47,029 bases of DNA, from the NCBI RefSeq assembly GCF_025917275.1, contig NZ_JAOSHO010000005.1, forward strand, positions 1-47,029, given 5' to 3'. Shown piece after piece: positions 1-8,700 of the stretch (position 1 is its first letter; each line of letters starts with the position of its first letter). A program made the position numbers and the translations under genes. The stretch is from Pseudomonas agronomica. Lineage in GTDB: Bacteria > Pseudomonadota > Gammaproteobacteria > Pseudomonadales > Pseudomonadaceae. The notes below the pieces were generated by a model. The model did not search any database. It was not told where the DNA came from and saw only the letters and a list, made by a program, of their open reading frames with translations.

Positions 1-6
1 GACCTA

Positions 7-348
7 TCACACAGAAATATCCAACCGGCTGATCTTGCCCTGCTCATCGAGCCGGAAGGTGTAGCGCAACTCCAGCGGACTGCCGGGGAAGGTCCCCGAG
101 ATCAGGTTGTGGACCAGCACCTTTCCGGTGCGTTGCTGCACGTTGAGGACTTCAACCCGTGGCTCGTAACGTCGCGCGGTGTCTTCCATCCATTGGGCGA
201 TGGCCTGGGTACCGACCCGGTGATTGCCCTCGTCGAAGACGTTGGCATTCTCGGCAAAGAAACGCGTCGCCGCCGAGCTGTCGCGGGCGTTGGCGGCGGC
301 GATATAACCGGCAATGGCCGGGGCCAGGGAAGAGGCGGGATTGGACAT
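7..348 (-). CDS. SnoaL-like / NTF2-fold protein
   Basis: A 113-residue single-domain protein of the SnoaL/NTF2 alpha+beta cone fold. It has an N-terminal helical pair with the usual ARD...FF (here ARDSSAATRFF) pattern, then strands ending in YTFRLDEQGKISRLDI, typical of the family. Members are small binding proteins or enzymes of varied chemistry, so the substrate cannot be told. The ATG follows a good AAGGAG. It lies 51 bp downstream of the WYL regulator on the same strand, but has its own promoter-like region carrying the same direct repeat as the regulator's promoter (381-413). I infer it is a target of that regulator. Confidence 0.8.
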   Translation of the reverse strand: MSNPASSLAPAIAGYIAAANARDSSAATRFFAENANVFDEGNHRVGTQAIAQWMEDTARRYEPRVEVLNVQQRTGKVLVHNLISGTFPGSPLELRYTFRLDEQGKISRLDISV

Positions 349-380
349 GTCAGGGCTCCTTGTTTTATCGATCCACAGCC

Positions 381-413
381 ATGCTAAAACAGCGTCATGT
401 CAGTTTTTGTCAG
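381..413 (-). promoter_or_regulatory. Promoter of the SnoaL-like gene with CTGACA direct repeat
   Basis: Read on the minus strand: CTGACA (413-408), 4 nt, CTGACA (403-398), 11 nt, TAGCAT (386-381) as a possible -10, then 32 nt to the ATG at 348. The same layout with the same spacings occurs at 1180-1148 in front of the WYL regulator gene. The site overlaps the last codons of the regulator gene. Operator function is inferred. Confidence 0.5.
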
Positions 414-1116
414 GAGTGAAACGCCCTGCTTCGTCCAGGTTCATCAGTGCAAACCAGGCCCGCAACAAGTCGCTGCGCCGGCCCGGATAACGCTCCCCCT
501 GGGCTGCGGCCGCCGCAATCCGGTCGGTGCGAAAGGTCCGATAGGCGCCGCGCAATTCACACCAGGCCACCACCACCCGGGCCTCGTTGAAAAAACCCAG
601 GGCCAGGGGCCAGATCAAGCGCTGGCTCGGTATCTTGTTCACGTCGGCGTAATCGATGTGCAACTTGGCCTGACTGCGAATGGCCTGGCGATAGACGTTC
701 AGGTCGACGATATTCTGGGGATAGCCATAACCCGCAGGCCCCGGCAGAACCGTCGGGTTGTGCAAGGCGTCCCGCAAACCCGGCGCCAGCACGGCATCGA
801 CCTTCGCCAAGGCGTCAGCGGCGGCCTTGCCCAGCACCTCATCGCCGCGCTGGTCGACGTAGCGCAACCCCAGCACGATGGCTTCGATTTCATCGGCGGT
901 GAACATCAAGGGTGGCAGGAACAGCCCACTGCGCAACACATAGCCGATGCCCGCCTCACCCTGGATCGGCGCACCCATCGCCGTGAGTTCGGCGATATCG
1001 CGATACAGTGTTCGCTCGGATACATTCAACTCGGTCGCCAATGTCGCGGCGGTGACCGGGCATCGCTTGCCCCGCAAGACTTGCAGCAACGTGAGCAGCC
1101 GAGTGGTTCGCGACAC
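400..1116 (-). CDS. YafY-type WYL-domain transcriptional regulator
   Basis: A 238-residue regulator. The N-terminus MSRTTRLLTLLQVLRGKRCPV and the following ERTLYRDI recognition helix form the winged HTH of YafY/DeoR-like proteins (residues 1-60). Residues about 135-210 form a WYL ligand-sensing domain containing the IWPLALGFFNEARVVVAW stretch. The start is a GTG with no clear Shine-Dalgarno, but family members begin at exactly this MSRTTR, so I keep it. Such regulators usually control themselves and a neighbour; here the identical direct-repeat sites before this gene and before the SnoaL-like gene support that. The ligand is unknown. Confidence 0.85.
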   Translation of the reverse strand: MSRTTRLLTLLQVLRGKRCPVTAATLATELNVSERTLYRDIAELTAMGAPIQGEAGIGYVLRSGLFLPPLMFTADEIEAIVLGLRYVDQRGDEVLGKAAADALAKVDAVLAPGLRDALHNPTVLPGPAGYGYPQNIVDLNVYRQAIRSQAKLHIDYADVNKIPSQRLIWPLALGFFNEARVVVAWCELRGAYRTFRTDRIAAAAAQGERYPGRRSDLLRAWFALMNLDEAGRFTPDKN

Positions 1117-1147
1117 GATAGAAAAAGATCCAAAGGAAATTCGCAGC

Positions 1148-1180
1148 AGATTAGCAGAGCCTGGTGTCAGAAACTGTCAG
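1148..1180 (-). promoter_or_regulatory. Promoter of the WYL regulator gene with CTGACA direct repeat
   Basis: On the minus strand: CTGACA (1180-1175), 4 nt, CTGACA (1170-1165), 11 nt, TAATCT (1153-1148), then 31 nt to the GTG at 1116. It matches the site at 413-381 in hexamer, spacing and distance to the start codon. It lies in the divergent region shared with the lipoprotein gene starting at 1259. Confidence 0.5.
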
Positions 1181-1258
1181 GAGAGCGGCGCCCTCGCCAC
1201 GGAGTATTGTTCCACCCAATGTTATTGTTGTGTCCACAGTTCTGATGGGAAAGTATCC

Positions 1259-1729
1259 ATGCGCAAAATCCTCGGCTTGTCTCTCATCCTGGCGATACTC
1301 AGCCTGAGCGCCTGCGCCCTCTTCCAGCACCGGGACCCACTGAACATCAACGTGGTCGGCATCGAGCCATTGCCCAGCCAGGGCCTGGAGATGCGATTTG
1401 CGGTTAAACTGCGCCTGCAGAACCCCAACGAGACCACCATCGATTACAACGGTGTAGCGCTGGACCTGGAGGTCAACGGTCATACATTGGCGACAGGAGT
1501 CAGTGACCAGACCGGCTCGATACCACGTTTTTCCGAAGGCATCCTGAGCATACCGGTGAGCATTTCGGCTTTTTCTGTGTTGCGCCAGACGCTGGGCCTG
1601 AGCCAGACCCAAAGCCTGGACAACCTGCCTTATGTGCTCAAGGGCAAACTCGCGGGCGGGCTGTTCGGCACGATGCGCTTCGTCGACCGCGGAACCCTCG
1701 ACTTGCCGGGTTCCACGGCCACTTGGTGA
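1259..1729 (+). CDS. LEA type 2 / WHy-domain lipoprotein
   Basis: A 156-residue protein with a lipoprotein signal peptide: MRK, a hydrophobic run, and the lipobox LSAC with Cys19 as the lipidated residue. The rest is a single LEA-14/WHy beta-sandwich domain. It shows the family pattern of an early IEPLPSQGLEMRFAVKLRL strand followed by NPN (LQNPNETTIDYNG). The frame is open further upstream, but the signal peptide fixes the start at 1259. WHy proteins are linked to desiccation and stress tolerance; a specific role here is not shown. Its stop codon directly abuts the stop codon of the convergent nitrilase gene, with no terminator hairpin between. Confidence 0.85.
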   Translation: MRKILGLSLILAILSLSACALFQHRDPLNINVVGIEPLPSQGLEMRFAVKLRLQNPNETTIDYNGVALDLEVNGHTLATGVSDQTGSIPRFSEGILSIPVSISAFSVLRQTLGLSQTQSLDNLPYVLKGKLAGGLFGTMRFVDRGTLDLPGSTATW

Positions 1730-2653
1730 TTACCTGGTAAAACGCACCCCCGGCCTGGCCCGCTCATCCACCACCAGTTCGAACACATCCGGCCTGGCGT
1801 AGTGGCCGACCACGTCATAGTCATAGCGCGCCCGCACCAGCTCGTCGGTGTCGATTTCTGCGGTCAACAACCCGGCACTGCCCTTCAACGGTCCTGCCAG
1901 CACATCACCCATCGGCCCGACAATCACGCTGCCGCCCGCGATCAGGGGCCGCTCCACCGGCCAGTTCGCCACGTCGATACTCAACGCCTGGGGTGACGCC
2001 TGGACCTGGCAGGCACTGACCACGAAACACCGTCCTTCGTGGGCGATATGACGCATGCTCACTTGCCACATCTCCCGCTCATCCACCGTTGGCGCACACC
2101 AGACGTCCACCCCTTTGGCGTACATGGCCGTGCGCAGCAGCGGCATCATGTTCTCCCAGCACACCGCCGCGCCCACCCGCCCGACCTGGCTGTCGATCAC
2201 CGGCAACGTCGAGCCATCGCCCTTGCCCCAGATCAGCCGTTCAGTGCCGGTGGGCATCAACTTGCGATGCTTGGCCACCAGGCCTGCGTCCGGCTCGAAA
2301 TACAGCGCGGTGCAGTACAAGGTACTGCCAGCACGCTCAATGACACCCAGCACCAGGCTGGCCCCGGTGCGCGCCGACAAGCCGGCCAACGCCTCCGTCT
2401 CGACGCCCGGCACGTCGATGGCGTTGGCGAAGTAGCGCGCGAATGCCTCGCGCCCTTCCGGCAACCGATACCCCAACTGGGTGCCGAACCCCTCGCCCTT
2501 GGGATAGCCACCCAATAGCGCCTCGGGCATCACCACCAAACGAGCGCCAGCTTCAGAAATGGCCTCTTCGTAAGAAAGAATCTGCGCCAATGTTTCGGCT
2601 TTGCCCCCCGGCAACGAGCCGATCTGCAAGGCAGCGACGATGGATCTAGGCAT
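1730..2653 (-). CDS. Nitrilase (carbon-nitrogen hydrolase superfamily)
   Basis: A 307-residue cytoplasmic enzyme expected to hydrolyse organic nitriles to the acid and ammonia. The catalytic set is complete: Glu44 in [13 protein letters not shown], Lys131 in [12 protein letters not shown], Glu138 in the same segment, and the nucleophile Cys165 in [10 protein letters not shown]. The CWEN motif and the length fit branch-1 nitrilases rather than amidases of the superfamily. The ATG at 2653 has GGAG nine bases upstream. The divergent LysR regulator 84 bp away is the likely controller. The preferred substrate cannot be read from sequence. Confidence 0.88.
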   Translation of the reverse strand: MPRSIVAALQIGSLPGGKAETLAQILSYEEAISEAGARLVVMPEALLGGYPKGEGFGTQLGYRLPEGREAFARYFANAIDVPGVETEALAGLSARTGASLVLGVIERAGSTLYCTALYFEPDAGLVAKHRKLMPTGTERLIWGKGDGSTLPVIDSQVGRVGAAVCWENMMPLLRTAMYAKGVDVWCAPTVDEREMWQVSMRHIAHEGRCFVVSACQVQASPQALSIDVANWPVERPLIAGGSVIVGPMGDVLAGPLKGSAGLLTAEIDTDELVRARYDYDVVGHYARPDVFELVVDERARPGVRFTR

Positions 2654-2737
2654 GGTCTTGAACTCCGTGATTTCAGGTGTTGCCGATTCTCCAGTGCCGA
2701 CGGATCATGAATAAAGCCCAGCACGCTGCTAAAAGAT

Positions 2738-3646
2738 ATGAGCCAGATGAATATCACCGACGTCGACCTGAACCTGCTGAAAACTTTCGAAGCCTTGCAC
2801 GACGAATCCAGCGCCAGCCGCGCGGCCCTGCGCCTGGGCGTGACTCAGTCAGCCATAAGCGCCGCGCTGCGCAGGCTTCGCGGGCTATACGACGATCAAT
2901 TGTTCGTGCGCACGGGCCGCGGCCTGGCCCCGACGCTTCGGGCCAATCAGTTGAAGCCGGTGATCAGCGATGCGCTGGACAAATGCCGACAAAGCCTGGC
3001 GATGGTCGATCCAGGCGCCAGCCACTATGAGGGCCGCTCGGTCATCGTCGGGTTATCCGATGATTTCGAGATCGCCCATGGGCGGCGGCTGATCGAGGAA
3101 GTGGCGCGGCGAGCGCCGGGGCTGCGCTTGATTTTTCGCCAGACCCACAGCCAGATCGTCGGGCGCGCCTTGATGGAACGCAGCCTCGACCTGGCAATCA
3201 CGGCGGGAGGGTTTACCGAACGGCTGCTCAGTCGCCAGGTCTTGGGAGAAGGCGACTACGCCTGCCTGGTGGATCCGGCCAGCCTCGAGGAAGGTGAGCA
3301 GGGCCTGAGCCTGGAAGACTTCGTAGCCCGTGAGCACCTGCTGGTGTCGTCCGGCGGCTTCATCGGCATCACCGACGAAGGGCTGGCCGGACTCGGCCTG
3401 CGCCGGCGAGTCTGTGCCTCGACCACTCACTTCGCGGCGCTGCCGTTCCTGCTCAAGGGCAGCCAGGCCGTGGCGACTATCCCAGGCCATGCCGCCAAGG
3501 CCATCGCGGCACTCAGCGGCCTGGCATTGCTGCCCTGCCCGCTCGCCTTGCCCCGCTACCCCATCGAACTGGGATGGCGAACCCACACGCCGATGGACCC
3601 AGCGGCCAGCAAAGTGCGCGAAGCGATCGTCGCCACCTTCGCTTGA
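2738..3646 (+). CDS. LysR-family transcriptional regulator
   Basis: A 302-residue LysR-type regulator. Residues 6-65 are the winged HTH (VDLNLLKTFEALHDESSASRAALRLGVTQSAISAALRRLR, written here only as a landmark in parts: VDLNLLKTFEAL then VTQSAISAALRRL). The remainder is the periplasmic-binding-like effector domain. The N-terminal DVDLNLLKTFEAL and the overall layout resemble the NodD/NahR-like branch. It is divergent from the nitrilase gene, the classical LysR arrangement, so that gene is the likely target. The start at 2738 has only a weak ribosome site; an ATG at 2747 in the same frame is an alternative. Confidence 0.88.
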   Translation: MSQMNITDVDLNLLKTFEALHDESSASRAALRLGVTQSAISAALRRLRGLYDDQLFVRTGRGLAPTLRANQLKPVISDALDKCRQSLAMVDPGASHYEGRSVIVGLSDDFEIAHGRRLIEEVARRAPGLRLIFRQTHSQIVGRALMERSLDLAITAGGFTERLLSRQVLGEGDYACLVDPASLEEGEQGLSLEDFVAREHLLVSSGGFIGITDEGLAGLGLRRRVCASTTHFAALPFLLKGSQAVATIPGHAAKAIAALSGLALLPCPLALPRYPIELGWRTHTPMDPAASKVREAIVATFA

Positions 3647-3650
3647 ATGT

Positions 3651-3905
3651 TTATTTATTGGCGGCCATCAGGCGGTTGACCTCGCTGCGCACCATGTTGG
3701 CGTACTCCGGAGGCGACATGCCGTCCAATTCCGCACGCACCCATTCAGCCCATTTGCCCTTGCGCTTGGAACGCTCGCCGAACAACCGGGCAGCATCGCC
3801 CTTGGCCTTGCCCAGGTTGTTTTGCCACAGCTCGAAGAGCCGGGATTTTTCGTCTTCCAGCGCTGCACGCTCGGCCAGGGACTTGTCAGCCAGATTGAAA
3901 CTCAT
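3651..3905 (-). CDS. Small hypothetical protein
   Basis: An 84-residue, highly charged, apparently all-helical soluble protein without signal peptide or membrane segment. I do not recognise the family. It has clear start (ATG with AGGT eight bases upstream) and codon use like its neighbours. Its stop lies 4 bp from the convergent LysR gene's stop. Lys/Arg/Glu/Trp-rich stretches (LFELWQNNLGKAKGD, KRKGKWAEWVRAELDG) might suggest a small binding or stress protein, but no function is claimed. Confidence 0.6.
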   Translation of the reverse strand: MSFNLADKSLAERAALEDEKSRLFELWQNNLGKAKGDAARLFGERSKRKGKWAEWVRAELDGMSPPEYANMVRSEVNRLMAANK

Positions 3906-4066
3906 GGGAATTACCTGTTGCGTAAATAGGCGCCATCTTACACCTTGAGCGGAAACGTCTTAACCACGATTTTAACTGCGCCAGCGTGACGCATGCCCGG
4001 TGCTGCAACTTTCAAGCAAGCGCAACACTCCACTGTTCACTGCCATCATCCTCAAGGAGTACCTCA

Positions 4067-4384
4067 ATGGCTCGTAGAAGCGTCGCGCAACCGAACGGAG
4101 AGCAAATCAAGGATCAAGCCTTCAGCGAACTGAAAGCGTTGATCGAGGAGTCGGAGAAGTTACTCAAGAGCAGTGCCGCCCTGGTGGGTGAAGATGCCGA
4201 GGACCTGCGCGGCCAGATCGCCCAGAAGCTGCAACAGGCCCTGGACGCAGTCGCCAGCGCTCGGGAGCGCACGCGCCCGATGGTGGACGCCACCGAAGTC
4301 TATATCGGCGGCCATCCGTGGCAGACCGTCGCGATTTCCGCAGGCTTCGGGCTGGTGGTGGGGCTGTTGCTCGGGCGCCGCTAA
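4067..4384 (+). CDS. DUF883 (ElaB/YqjD-like) membrane-anchored protein
   Basis: A 105-residue protein with a charged helical N-terminal part (about residues 10-80, amphipathic and rich in Glu/Ala/Gln) and one C-terminal membrane helix, AISAGFGLVVGLLLGRR, ending in the arginine pair typical of ElaB/YqjD/YgaM. In Escherichia coli, YqjD and ElaB are inner-membrane, ribosome-associated proteins raised in stationary phase; that is family knowledge. The frame is open from further upstream, but AAGGAG at 4054-4059 places the start at 4067. Confidence 0.85.
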   Translation: MARRSVAQPNGEQIKDQAFSELKALIEESEKLLKSSAALVGEDAEDLRGQIAQKLQQALDAVASARERTRPMVDATEVYIGGHPWQTVAISAGFGLVVGLLLGRR

Positions 4385-4394
4385 GACCGGTCCA

Positions 4395-4420
4395 TGGCGA
4401 GGGAGCTTGCTCTCTCGCCA
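4395..4420. repeat. REP-like hairpin between convergent genes
   Basis: TGGCGAGGGA (4395-4404) pairs with TCTCTCGCCA (4411-4420), one G-T pair included. It lies just after the ElaB-like stop and 19 bp before the end of the convergent dpkA gene, so it could end transcription from both sides. A short A-run follows on the plus strand. Confidence 0.55.
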
Positions 4421-4438
4421 CAAAAACAGTTGTTTCAG

Positions 4439-5470
4439 CTACAGCCCCGCCAGTTCGCGCAACTGCGCCAGCGTCTGCTCGTCCAGCGTGATCCCTTGCT
4501 CATTGGACTTGCTGCGCTCACGGTGTCGACGGTCACCGGGCAACCGGCGCAATCCCACACTGTGCATTTGCCTGACCAGTTCCTGGCTACGCTCGGCGAA
4601 ACCTTGCCCGGCGGCCTTGCCTGGATCGATCACGATCAGCAGTTGCCCCGTCCATGGCGTCTTGGCGCCCGGGTGATTGTGCCAATCGAATTCGAAAGAA
4701 AAATTCCCGCCGGTCAACGCTGCTGCCAGCAACTCGACCATCATCGACAGCGCCGAACCCTTGTGCCCGCCGAACGGCAGGAGCGCGCCACCCTCCAGGA
4801 TTGCCTTCGGGTCACAGGTCGGCTGGCCAAGGCTGTCGACGCCCATGCCGGGTGGCAAGCGCTCGCCTTTGCGCGCGGCAATCTGTACATCACCGTGGGC
4901 GATGGCGCTGGTGGCCAGGTCGAAGACGATCGGCTCGCCCCCGGCGCGTGGAGCGGCGAACGCAATGGGATTGGTACCGAACAGCGGGCGGTCCGCGCCA
5001 TGGGGCACCACGCAGGTCATGCTGTTGACCACGCTCAGCGCCACCAGTCCCTCATAGGCAAACGGTTCGACATCCGGCCAGAGCGCCGCGAAGTGATGGG
5101 AGTTGCGTATCGCCAGCACCGCAATCCCCGCGCTGCGGGCTTTTTCCACCAGCAGTGGCCGGGCAGCTTCCAGGGCAGGCTGGGCAAAACCGTTGCCGGC
5201 GTCCACCCGGACGAACCCGGAGGCGACGTCTTCGACCACCGGCACCGCCTGGCCATCGACCCAACCGCTGTTCAACGTCGAGACATAGCCGGGCATGCGG
5301 AACACGCCATGACTGTGGGCGCCGTCACGCTCGGCGGCGGCACAGTTCAGGGCCAGGGTGCGGGCGACATCGGGCGACGTGTCATGGCGAAGGAAAATCT
5401 GCTCGAGCAGATTCACCAAGGCGTCGAAAGACAGGGTGCAGGAAGCAGCATGATCGGATGGCGCGGACAT
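4439..5470 (-). CDS. dpkA: Delta1-piperideine-2-carboxylate / pyrroline-2-carboxylate reductase (LDH2/MDH2 family)
   Basis: A 343-residue NAD(P)H-dependent oxidoreductase of the LDH2/MDH2 fold. The sequence carries the family marks AERDGAHSHGVFRMPGY, NSHHFAALWPDVEPFA, NSMTCVVPHGA and PFGGHKGSALSMM, and follows closely the DpkA proteins I recall from P. putida and P. syringae. DpkA reduces the cyclic imines made from D-lysine and D-proline to L-pipecolate and L-proline. The frame is open to 5503 with a TTG, but GGAG seven bases before the ATG at 5470 and the usual MSAPS start favour 5470. No lysine-catabolic neighbours are visible. The gene stands alone. Confidence 0.82.
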   Translation of the reverse strand: MSAPSDHAASCTLSFDALVNLLEQIFLRHDTSPDVARTLALNCAAAERDGAHSHGVFRMPGYVSTLNSGWVDGQAVPVVEDVASGFVRVDAGNGFAQPALEAARPLLVEKARSAGIAVLAIRNSHHFAALWPDVEPFAYEGLVALSVVNSMTCVVPHGADRPLFGTNPIAFAAPRAGGEPIVFDLATSAIAHGDVQIAARKGERLPPGMGVDSLGQPTCDPKAILEGGALLPFGGHKGSALSMMVELLAAALTGGNFSFEFDWHNHPGAKTPWTGQLLIVIDPGKAAGQGFAERSQELVRQMHSVGLRRLPGDRRHRERSKSNEQGITLDEQTLAQLRELAGL

Positions 5471-5703
5471 CTGAAGCTCCAGGATGATTGTTGGAGGTAG
5501 CAACAGCGTGAGAGACCTACGGGGTGATTAAACACCGCTTCGCACGCGCTCTGTCAATCATTGACCTGGCGTCGGTCACAAGCCTGACAGTTCAGGCAAC
5601 TGCGCGTGCGGTAACTATGTACCGCCCTTGGCTGTCCGCCACTGCTTAACCTGTCGTTTCTCACCTTCGCACCGTCAAGCGGTGCCTTAAACGAGATACG
5701 ACA

Positions 5704-8700
5704 ATGACGACTAGACCCGCCCCCCTGCTGTTCCCGGAAATATTGGCCGCCGTGCGCCCGGATCAACTCACCACGCCCAACGGGTTGACGCAGGAAGACC
5801 TCGACTGGCTGCACCATGTCTCGCTACCCAGCCACACGCAGCGCGCCGCGAAGACGCCTCCGATGTCTGCCGAAAGGATCCTGTTGCAAGCCGAGAAAAA
5901 AACGCCGATCGCGCTGGCTGGCTGCTTTGCCCTGCGCACCTCGTCCGGCGGCGGCAGCCCCGATACCGGGCCAACGTTTCTCTATACGCCGATGGAAGGC
6001 ATCAGGAAATTCGACAACCCCGTATCGCTCGAAACAGCAATTGGTCAGATGCGCCAAGACACCGCACGGCGCAACGACCTTTATAGCCTCCTGTCCGTTT
6101 CCCAGCGCAGTGAATTGCTCAGCACCTCCGAGATTACCCAGACCAGACACGTTATCGAGGGAGACATTTTCAAGGACCAACTCGCGTCCATTGAAAGTGC
6201 CCAATTTCTGAATGCTTCGTCGATGGTGAAGGAACTGGTCAAGTTGCCTTCGCTAACGTCGATGCTTGACCAGATCCTCAACGAGATGTTGCCGAAGTTC
6301 GATTACCGACAGGCCCGCCTCGCCCTCGGCAAAGGCGTTCGTCCGGGAGGTGCCGAGGATATCGGAGTGACCGAAAGCATGCCGCTCACAGACGCGGTCC
6401 TGACCTATTTCCACCATCAGGGTTGGCCGCCTGGGCATTACGGCTATATCACCTTTCCGGGCACAGCCAACTCGCCCTATACCGCAGTGCAATGGCTGGA
6501 CGTGATCACGCGCGCCGCCACCCAGCTGATTCCAGCGCTCGCACGTTGTATCGAGGGCTTCTGGAAAGAGATGACCACTTCTTTTTACCTGTCACGCCGA
6601 AAGCTTCTGGAACAGGTCATTCACGACGGGTTATGGGCAAGCATCCTGGCCGAACGGGAAAAAGGACAACTCACGCAAGCACAAAGTCATGAACTCATTG
6701 GAATGTTCAGACCCTCTTCCCAGGACAAGACACCCCTTTTTATCGAAACGATCCGACTGGGCGAACGTGCGTCCGACTACGTGGAGCTCGCAGGTTCCCT
6801 GATGGTCAGTGGCAAAGATCATTACCTTTACACGCCCACTCACGGCATTCGAAAGGTCGCCAGTTATTTTGCTTTCAGGGATGCCCTGTTGACTGACCCC
6901 ACCGCGGCGACGGCAAAGGACGCCGTCTATAGCCTCCTGGATCTGGAGGGATGCAATCGTTTCCTGCGCTTTGATGAGCCTCAGATATCGGGAAAACCGA
7001 TGGACTTGCCGATTGCCGAATCCCTGGCCGATGCGATGCTTGAAAAACAGCAGAAAAACCTTCGTTACGCACTGGAGATGTCCCGCCAGGACGATATTGA
7101 CGCCCACGCACTCGTCGACAAGGCGTTGGACATCCGCGCGTTCGTCAACAAAAAACTGTTGAGTCAGCCCACCGCCGGGCATTGGGGCTCTCGTCCCGCC
7201 TTTTACGGCAAGCTGCGTTCCTCCAATCTGCGATCCGATCAGTTGGCGAGAAGCATCAAGAGTTACACCGATATCGCGCAGACCTTCGGCAAGCTGTTTA
7301 CCCAGCTACCGGCATCGGGGGGCAGTTCACTCTACAACAGACCCAGAAACCTACTGTCTGAACTGACCAATGTCTTTTCCCTCGGCATACGCGCGGAGGC
7401 CGAGCTGAAAGCGCGTAATGAAACGCTTCCGTCGATTGCCCATGAGTTGATCAACACGGTTTTCACGTTCGACGCGTATTACCCGGACCGCTCACTGCGC
7501 ACCGGTATCAAAGGCTTTCGACCTGACGTCTACTCATTGAAGCTCAAACGCAGCGATAAAGAAGAGACGGTTCAGCTTCCCCTCGCGAACTGTTTTTTAT
7601 TGACTGAACGCGGCGGACTGGACACGCCCTATTCCGGTATGGCCGTTCTTTGGACGCCCTCCGAAGGTTTGCAGGCTTTTTCTTCCGTGGAGGCCGTTAC
7701 CCAGCGATTGAATCAATACCTGCTCGACTCTCGAAGGCGCTTTGCTTTCCTCGCGAATCTGCCTTGCGCGCAACGCAAGCCTCATGCCCAGTATCAGCTT
7801 GAATCCTACGAGCTTATCGAAGAGAACGTGCTGCTGAACCGGATGAAATCGTTCATCACGCACTTCGAGGCGGAGCATGGTTACCTGAGTACCTTGAACG
7901 CCGGTGATTGGCAACTGACGGGGGCGGCGCTTCGCAAAAGCCTCGAAGCGCTGCTCGGCAAAGGCGCGCCCAACAACCTCGAACGTGCCACGCGCATCGC
8001 CCGGGCAGACAAACTGCGACACACGCTTCCCGCCTGGCTCGGCATGGCCGCTCTTGATGAGCAGCGCTTTCATATCGAGCTCCTGGAGCAATATAAAAAC
8101 AGCGCGAGTGAGGGCAAGGATTATCTGGACGGAATAGAGCCCGTGCGCAGCCATGTGCAAAAAAAACTGCAAACAATATTGGCGGCGCGCTTTCCGCAAA
8201 AACAACTGAACCCCGAGACGGTTCAGATCACGCCTACTCTGGCGGTGGTGGGTGCGGCCAGTTCCCTGACCGATTTTGCCTTGTGCCACGTCGATGTAAC
8301 CGAGAAGAGCTTCCAGGTCTCGTTAACCTCAACACGACCTTTACCAGACGGTTTGAACGAGACGGCTGTCAGGCAGATATTGTCGTCCCTGGACGTGCAA
8401 ACCACCTTCAAGCAAGCCTTGACGCAGGGACTGTCTGGCGTCGCTGCGGACGTCCTTCCAAGAAGACAACGCTTTTGCCAACAACTGCCCTGGCAGCTGT
8501 TGCAATACGCCCATGCACTTCATCTGCAACAGCACCTTAGTGCGACAGCATTCGACCTGATCCACCAGGTACTGGACATGCCGGACGCGATCGCCCGAGA
8601 AGCCGTCCAGAACGCCAACGCGATCTTTCGTCCATTGGAACTGATCAAGACCGGCGGCGCTGCCGCGGTCAGGGCCACGGGGCTTTACCTCATCAGTTCA

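Noticed and set aside
4394..5500. Open frame (368 codons) on the plus strand opposite dpkA
   Set aside because: DpkA on the minus strand accounts for the region; the reverse product is Arg/Gln/His-rich without motifs.
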